This document shows, piece after piece, positions 56,567 to 64,000 of a DNA stretch of 64,000 nucleotides (position 1 is the stretch's first letter; every line of letters starts with the position of its first letter). A model generated the notes under the pieces. It made no database searches. It worked only from the letters and a program-made list of their open reading frames with translations, and had not been told where the DNA came from. Source of the stretch: Pycnopodia helianthoides. Lineage: Eukaryota > Echinodermata > Asteroidea > Forcipulatida > Asteriidae. Location of the stretch: contig CM063260.1 of the NCBI GenBank assembly GCA_032158295.1, positions 11,264,767 to 11,328,766 of the forward strand. Reading direction: 5' to 3'. A program made the position numbers and the translations under genes.

Positions 56567-56797
56567 TGGCGTAATCACGAAAGAAAATATTATGGTTGGT
56601 GCAACACTCACGCTGATTTAATTGAATTTTTGCCAAAACAGCTGCCAGAAGTGATATGAGATAATATGGCTCTATAAACTAGACAAACTATGGCAGCCAA
56701 TTTCACAAGGCCGAGAAATGACAAGAATTATCGCCAATGAAACCATGCGGGAAGAAAAAAACGTCTGTTTTTTTTTTATTCCTTTATGACTAAACCA

Positions 56798-57190
56798 TTA
56801 AATGAACATTACAGAATTGGTAAGAAAAAACTTGTCATACTTTTCGATCACAGATTTACATAAAACTTACACGGTCTAATGATGATGATGGTAGAAATCA
56901 ACCCTTGAAATATTTCTGTCTGAAATGGCATATTTAATGAGAAATGAATAAACTAATTTTCCAATTGGAGTTTATCGCTCAGTGAGCGTTTTATTCATCA
57001 TTTGTTGAATGTATATGATTTCATGCAAATGTGTAATCGGTTTTTCACTATTTTCTCGTGACCCAGATGGCCGATCGATCTCAAACTTCTACAGGTTTGT
57101 CAGTTTATATGTATATGGTGGATTACATAAAGTGCTTACACTGCCAGCAACTGTTTTGTTAGCAAAACCAATTCTGTAATGTTCCTTTAA
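56798..57190 (+). mobile_element. MITE family A
   Basis: TTAA plus ATGAACATTACAGAATTGG (first G changed) is at the left and CTGTAATGTTCCT plus TTAA at the right. All internal blocks are present. Confidence 0.88.
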
Positions 57191-57194
57191 GTTA

Positions 57195-57875
57195 ATATTT
57201 TAGCGGTTTGTGCATTTCACTAAACAGGCCGTTCTTTGTCTGCTGGTGCTAGCGCGGGGGGGTGGGGCAGTCCTCAAATTTGTGGCCATTTTTATAGCCA
57301 GGGCATTCACCCAAACAATACAACGCGTAAAGAAGAGCAAATATACGAGGTTGTCTTTTTAATTGTTTGGCGTTTAAGCCCAATGCACATAGAAAGCCTT
57401 TAATCTCGACTAGTGTGTCAACTCAAGAAATGACAAAAGAATCAACTAATTTGCGGCAGCGCTCAACCGGGTGAACCTCGACTCCGCAAACATTTACACT
57501 ATTATGTCAAAGAGGTGTGATAATAGTGCCAGCCTTCGTTTCGGTTGTTTGGTCCATGTTTGCCACCATCATTTGCTCTGGATTCGTAATAAGCCATTGT
57601 GCAGACAGTTTATCTAGAAATTGCTATCAAAACCTGGGATGGTACCGCCAATAGGCGTACCCTTCGGAAAATTCGTAGAAAATCCGTGGTACATGCTGTA
57701 GGATCATGTAGGCCGACTTGGATTTGTGTATACAACCACCAGCGGCGTCGCCAGGTTTATTTTTCCCCACCGGGGACGGTAAGGGACACATGGGGGGGGG
57801 CATTGCTTTTTTTCAGGGGCGAAGGGGCCATGTCCTTTTTATATACATGTACATCTGAATTGTGTTCGTGTGTGT

Positions 57876-57906
<31 letters not shown>

Positions 57907-58980
57907 GGGGCGAGGGGGGGGGGGTCAACTGGGAAATTATAAGGGGCACGTACACCCCCACATCAGTCTCCCCGCCGCCTCGACATACCCTAATCATACC
58001 CTAATCACGGATAACCACAACCTTGACCTTAAAGCAGGCCTGTGGCTGTACGTAAGTATTATTTTATGCATGAACGTCCATGGTTAGGATTAGATATCAG
58101 GGCACACATTCAACGAATCTCTCTGCAGAGCAAAAACATTGCTATTACAAAACCAAAACGGTTTAACTGACAAATGCTACGTTTTTACGGGAATAGTACC
58201 GCCAGTGTCCTTTCTCTATGGTTGGCTTCGACTGGTTCCCTGCTAATTCTTGTTCAGAAAATAGACGATAAAATTGCTAAGCAAAACTGTCTGCTTAATT
58301 GGTGACACCTCTAATTTTAGTCCAGCCCTGGTGGCAGGAACTTCCAAGCAGCTATCTTGGCTCGTGTTATTACATAATACACTGACACCGGCTGCTGTTG
58401 TGATAAACAAGATGAATGACGATGTAACGCTGGTACGATTTGGGTTCGACTTTGTAGGCACGAGTGAAATATAATGGGGTCGAGTTGATTTTTTGAAACC
58501 ATGACCGAACATTGTCATCCAAAACTTGATGGGGGTGCTTGCTCATTATAAATTAACTCATGATTACTTGCAGCTGCACGCGGTCATTCTTATAGATGAT
58601 GAACTGATTTCATTTGCCATATCTCTTCGTTCTGTAACTATAGCATGGAGCATGGAGGAAGGCATGGACGTTGCCATTTTTGCGCCACCTCCAGACCATG
58701 ATGAGAGACGTAGACGGACGATCGTATGTTATAATTATTAATATCAAAAATCGAAACTGAAAGTAAAGGTTCAGTATCTACACGTAGCGAGAACTATCCT
58801 TGTTTATTGAATTCTTGTTTAATGAATTCCATATTTAAAACAATATTAATAGCACTCCCTTTTTTGAACTAATGATGTTTACCTCGAGAGTGCGGGATGT
58901 CGCGGTCACTCCGTTATCCATGGAAATTTCCTTCCTCCATGCGTTATCCAAGTCACTCCGTGCGTGGTACCCTTTGCTTG
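57195..58980. other. Intergenic, (TG)n and G-run
   Basis: (TG)n runs into a G-run at 57866-57925. A 162-codon frame across it is produced by the low-complexity tract. CCATGGAAATTTCCTTCC at 58918 forms a small palindrome with CTCCATG. Confidence 0.4.
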
Positions 58981-58984
58981 CTCT

Positions 58985-59612
58985 ATGGTGGTACGAAACT
59001 TGGGTACGAAGTGACTTGGGTACGAAGTGACCTTGGTATGATATTTTTGGTACGAAGTGCCCTTGGTATGATATTTTGGGTACGAAGTGACTTGGGTACG
59101 AAGTGCGCTTGGTATGATATTTTGGGTACAAAGTGACTTGGGTACGAAGTGCCCTTGGTATGATATTTTGGGTACGAAGTGACTTGGGTACGAAGTGCCC
59201 TTGGTATGATATTTTGGGTACAAGTGACTTGGGTACGAAGTGCCCTTGGTATGATATTTTGGGTACGAAGTGACTTGGGTACGAAGTGCCCTTGGTATGA
59301 TATTTTGGGTACAAAGTGACTTGGGTACGAAGTGCCCTTGGTATGATATTTTGGGTACGAAGTGACTTGGGTACGAAGTGCCTTGGTATGATATTTTGGG
59401 TACGAAGTGACTTGGGTACGAAGTGCCCTTGGTATGATATTTTGGGTACGAAGTGACTTGGGTACGAAGTGCCCTTGGTATGATATTTTGGGTACAAAGT
59501 GACTTGGGTACGAAGTGCCTTGGATGATATTTTGGGTACGAAGTGACTTGGTACGAAGTGCCCTTGGTATGATATTTTGGGTACGAAGTGACTTGGGTAC
59601 GAAGTGCCGACA
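58985..59612. repeat. 46-bp minisatellite
   Basis: About twelve units of GGTATGATATTTTGGGTACG, then AAGTGACTTGGGTACGAAG, then TGCCCTT. Single-base losses near 59221, 59381, 59521 and 59548 shift phase. Because no unit carries a minus-strand stop in any frame, three long minus-strand frames stay open; they are by-products, not genes. Confidence 0.9.
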
Positions 59613-60532
59613 CGTACATGTACATTGGAGAGAACTAGTTTGTGATACCATAAACAAAATACTAGGGTATTAAAAAGCATGGCTGGAGCATAGAGCAAGG
59701 AACAAAGGAAGGCCTTCCTATGATGGCATGGGTACAGATTGAATCATGGAGGTATAGGAATAGTATATAGCTCATAAGGGTCACCCCAGTTATTTTTAAA
59801 CCATGTTTTGGTCCACAATTTCTAACACTCCCAAATAAGAGCTCACAAATAAGAATAGCACCAATCAGAAAATCTTACCTAGTTAGCAAAGATCTTAGAA
59901 CTCAGTAGTTCTCCTTGAGCTGGCCAGCGCAAACTTGCCCTTGAAGAAATCAAAGTCAATTTCCTGCATGTAGGCCTCTGCCGCGTGTGTAAAAAAAAAC
60001 CTACAAGCTCACGGTCAACCACAAACGAGACAAACACAGCTATGGTCGGCCAAACATCAAGAACCACTCTCCACTTTCAAATCACGTTCAAGTTTGTGGG
60101 ATAACTTCTCCAATGTAGTCATAGTTCTGGTCGATTCAGCCATAGAGCAAGGAACAGTCAGCACACCAGGGTCAGACACGGATCGAACACCCGTCCAGCG
60201 TTGACAGTAACATTTGTCACCACTCCGTCTGTTAGTGTTTAGTGTTACTTTTAGTTTTTTAGTTCCAGCATCCAGTACCTCTATCGAGTGATGATTGGTC
60301 AACAGTTCGTCATGCGCTGCTGTCGTGCTTGTTTTATATCCTGTCGCGCATGCAGCTTCTTGACATTGTTATGCAATCCGCGCATCGGTGACTCGTATGA
60401 AGATCACACCGGGCACATACACCGGAAGTTATGTAATGATCTTGCCGTCTTCCCACCTTGGCAGATATTGTTTATTCTGGCTATAAATAGCTCGAGGTCT
60501 AAACCTGTAGTAGGTTCGTTCTCTATGGGCTA
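59613..60532. other. Intergenic, nothing recognised
   Basis: No supported gene. CATGGAGG- and GAAGGCCTTCC-type short motifs occur near 59715-59755. Confidence 0.35.
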
Positions 60533-60555
60533 TTTTGGGTACGAGTTGACTTGGG
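60533..60555. repeat. Stray unit of the 46-bp minisatellite
   Basis: TTTTGGGTACGAGTTGACTT then GGG matches half a unit of 58985-59612 and ends exactly where family E begins. Confidence 0.55.
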
Positions 60556-60891
60556 TATAGACCATGTGAACTTTGTTTACAATAAGTGTGACCTTGTACA
60601 TTCTTTGAGTATTCTGGCAGGCAAGATACTACACTGGTCCTATGGGAAAGTTGACATTTTGTGTCATAATTTCCACATAAAACCAAGAGTTATGAAAGTA
60701 AAAGCTGGACAAGTTTTTAGATGTGCCCCCTTTCATCATATCAAAAGCTGATAAGAATTAGACAGTGCAATCTCCATAAAATATAAGATGTTATGCCTTC
60801 TTCCATTGAGCTGTGTACAAATCGTGCCTGCAGGAAGTCCAGGCTCTGTGGCTCTTTTGTAAACATGTGATGTCACAGGTCACATCGTCTT
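60556..60891 (-). mobile_element. Family E element
   Basis: TATAGACCATGTGAACTTTG is at the left and GGTCACATCGTCT at the right. It is the reverse complement of 53514-53849, with very few differences. Confidence 0.85.
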
Positions 60892-62280
60892 AGAGTTGAC
60901 CTGTTTCCTTCCGTAGGCTAACCATGGAGGCATGGAGGAAGAGTTAACCATAGAGGTCTATGGCAGGCCTTCCCCCATGAAATATTTCCACCTCCTGGCC
61001 TAACCATGGACCTCCGTGGTCTAACTAATGCAGGATGTACTCTCAGTAACTGTCATAGACCAGTATCCTTACTTGGTGTACCCCGACATTATGCATAAAA
61101 TAACTGACAGGCTGTGAAATTCTGGGCCCAGTTGGTCATATTGTTGGCAGCATATTGCGCCACCGCACCTTGTAAACCATTACATTGTGCTATAAATGCA
61201 TAGGTCTCATACTTCAAAAAACGTAGCTCGATCCACATGCATGGCAGGTAAAAATACTGAGCGCCTTGTATCCTTTGGCAAAAGGCGCTATATAAATACA
61301 GTTATTATTATTTTATTATTATTATTATTATTATTTATTGAAGTTGGAAATGACCATTTTACCCTTGAGCGAAATGCGATTTGGCTATTCCTACCTCCAT
61401 GGTTTGGACATGGGCCGGGCGAAGGAAACCCTCCTTATGGCTTGGACAAAATTTAGATGCAAAGTAAAGCATTTTTAGATGGCGATCGACAGGGGTGAGG
61501 GGGGGGGAGGCGGCGGGGGAGGAGGCGGCGGGGGTGGGGGGTTCCACAAGCTTATGGGCATTCATGGTTGGCTGATATGTTACTTCTTCCTTGCCTTTCC
61601 CCCCTCAGTCTGTAGATCCGCATGCTTCCAATCTTACGTCGGACCGGAGCCTTGAGTGTGAAAAAAAATGAGTTTTCAGTCCACACCTGATTTTTTAGGC
61701 CTTTCGAGCCCCCCCCCCCCCCGACCTCGCGGACTATATCCGCACTCAGGCCCATCATGGTTTCATGTATACGAGTGGCTTTTCGCTTTGCCCTGGGTGT
61801 GATCATGGAGGAAGGCCAGGTTGTGATCAAATCAACTTGCTCAATAATTAATGATTATACTTTAGTCCATATAACAGAAATTGATCTACTTACTGATCTT
61901 GCAGAGAAAGTCTTCCTTTGAGCTCAAACACAAAATGTATAGGCGTGCTGCTTCTACTTCTAGTCCGTATATATATATATCATACAGAACATTTGCACTT
62001 ATTCACAGGAAAATTAACACGGTACTTGTCTTCCTAGCTCTATGGTCTGACCACTCCTCTGTGTGCCTTCATGGCTTGCGACTGGCTTTCTTATTGTTTC
62101 TTTTTACCGGAAATAATATTCAGTGCCAAAACAGTTTTGTGCTGAATATTATTTCAATCTGCAAAAAAAAATAGTTAATGGCCAAACGTTTCGACCCTAG
62201 CAGAGTCTTTCTCGGAGGCTAATTATGACATGACAACACACACATAAACAGGAATACAAGTAAAACAGAAACAGTCAAGT
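60892..62280. other. Intergenic with simple repeats
   Basis: This contains a (TTA)n run (61304-61337) after GCGCTATATAAAT, which looks like a SINE K tail on the plus strand. It also has a G-rich GGCGGGGG tract (61500-61542) and a C-run (61710-61723). AATATTATTTC/GAATATTATT inverted pieces lie near 62110-62155. No gene. Confidence 0.4.
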
Positions 62281-62291
62281 GGAAATACACG

Positions 62292-62700
<409 letters not shown>

Positions 62701-62841
62701 AGCAGAACAGCGAAGACAGAGCAGACGACAGACAGTCAAGAAGCAGGTGGCAAATTTTTTTCAAGTTGGCCACCAAACTATTTTGTACTGAATATTGTTT
62801 CCGCGTAACCAAAGGGGGCAGGGATGCTTTCTCCCTCTTGC

Positions 62842-63041
62842 TAGTCTTGATTGGCGACGCTCATTTTGTTTAACGTAGTGCGATAACGCAACACGAATTA
62901 CTGGAGAAGAGATATCTGTATCGCACGAACATCTGGATCAAAATTTATAGACTTGCCCAGTCCTTCTGAGTCAGACTCCCAAACAATGTAGCGCCCTCTA
63001 CCGGTGGCTAATACAAAAAACAGCGTCGCCAATCAAGACTA
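62842..63041. mobile_element. MITE family H, copy 2, with exact 9-bp target duplication
   Basis: TAGTCTTGATTGGCGACGC is at the left and GCGTCGCCAATCAAGACTA at the right. CCCTCTTGC flanks it at 62833-62841 and 63042-63050. The interior matches 25821-26038. Confidence 0.9.
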
Positions 63042-63142
63042 CCCTCTTGCCCGAAAGGAGATTGCAAATATGCAAAATTAGTTGTTCTATAGCCCCCTCA
63101 CCCGGTCTCATAACGTTACGGTCTCATAACCAATGCAGGACA

Positions 63143-63503
63143 TTAAATGTATTATACAGGATTGGTAGAGCTGACAAAACAGTCGCAAACAAAGTTCATG
63201 TTTTGTGTGATTAATCATATACATGACATAACAAACCTGTGAAAATTTGAGCTCAATTGGTCATCGAGGTCACGAGAAAATAGTGAAAAGAGACCTTACG
63301 TGTTTTCTGTTTTTCAAACATCGAGTTTATTATATCGCGCGCGATAAAAACTATTGTTTTATTCATTTCTCAGAAACGATAGCATTTTAGGCAGAAATAT
63401 ATTTTAAGGAACCCTTTCTACCATTACTTACTTTAAATCATGTAAGTTATGTGTGAATCTGTGAACATTTGTGTTTTTCGATCTTACCAACCTGGGCCTT
63501 TAA
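63143..63503 (-). mobile_element. MITE family B
   Basis: TTAA plus ATGTATTATACAGGATTGG is at the left and CCAACCTGGGCCT plus TTAA at the right, with CGCGCGCGAT in the middle. Same orientation as 21459-21822. Confidence 0.85.
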
Positions 63504-64000
63504 ACCGGATCAGATGTACTATACATGAACTCATCACTTCTATCAGAGTAACCTCACATTATTGTGTAAAAATGCCAAGTTGTAATATTTGATGCTCATC
63601 CAATGCGTCGGAAATTTGTCAATGCTCCAATAACATCCAACGATGTCGAAATATAAGAGTCTGTGCCTTTTTGTTCGGGAAATATTTGTAGTCCATTCCT
63701 GATTGTCATGATGGCGACCATGATAATTGATGCGAACGGCGTTGAACAAGTTGACCTTTTGGCTCACCACAACTTCATGTTCTGTGGGATGTGAAGACCC
63801 GTTGATTGTGACAGCCTATGACGCCATGTTTCTAAATAGGTATACAAGAGTATCAATGCTTTTTACAACTACAACGAGGCTACTTTTAAAAGTAAAGTTT
63901 GTTTGTTTGTTTGGTTTATTTCCATTTGCAAAACTTGTGAATACATAAAATAACAACTGTTATGATAGTAATAAAAAAATGTAATAAAAGAAAAAAGTAC
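63504..64000. other. Intergenic to window end
   Basis: No supported gene. A GTTTGTTTGTTTGG run lies at 63899-63913. Confidence 0.35.

Noticed and set aside
57599..58087. 162-codon plus-strand frame
   Set aside because: It runs through (TG)n and a long G-run and has no domain.
58835..59698. Three overlapping long frames on the minus strand with TSYPSHFVPKISYQG-like repeats
   Set aside because: They are the three phases of a 46-bp minisatellite lacking stops; unit length is not a multiple of three and single-base losses shift phase.

Overview
This is a eukaryotic nuclear window, most likely from an echinoderm and probably a sea star. It has low gene density, widely spaced intronless ORFs and a dense layer of short non-autonomous transposons. 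Several repeat families (TTAA-flanked elements starting AGG, and small hairpins starting with GGGCCCTTTTCG or GGGGTCGATTTCAC) look like repeats I associate with starfish. That taxon call rests on memory of repeat types, not on a search. No bacterial operons, CRISPR arrays or rRNA genes are visible.

Layout. Positions 1-12690 form one giant imperfect inverted repeat: 1-6340 is the reverse complement of 6358-12690. The left arm carries homopolymer expansions and small indels typical of poor base calls, so I read it as a probable fold-back artefact, or much less likely a real palindrome. Its centre sits in a naturally self-complementary MITE. Positions 12690-19160 hold microsatellites, a G-element with a nested 9-bp-TSD MITE, a 37-bp minisatellite and a TTAA element interrupted by a SINE. 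A complete TRIM-type gene (RING, B-box, coiled coil, RGG-rich tail) lies on the minus strand at 19162-20712. Positions 21459-28790 are MITEs, a SINE and hairpins. A complete intronless GT31 (beta-1,3-galactosyltransferase-like) gene lies on the minus strand, with the ORF open from 30717 to 29050. Positions 30956-33400 are a cluster of hairpins and foldback elements. Positions 33476-64000 are almost entirely repeats: eight MITE families, two LINE 3' ends, SINE remnants, a G-rich 12-bp minisatellite, a 46-bp minisatellite and a (GA)n tract. One small secreted-protein ORF (minus strand, 48528 to 48106) is possible.

The two confident genes are unrelated in function: ubiquitin ligation or RNA binding, and Golgi glycosylation. 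They share only the minus strand. The most informative biology here is the transposon record. It includes five families sharing TTAA target sites and AGG termini, elements abutting over a single TTAA, nested insertions, and a TAGTCTTG-ended group with an exact 9-bp target duplication and an internal empty-site control. I found no convincing new multi-gene system.
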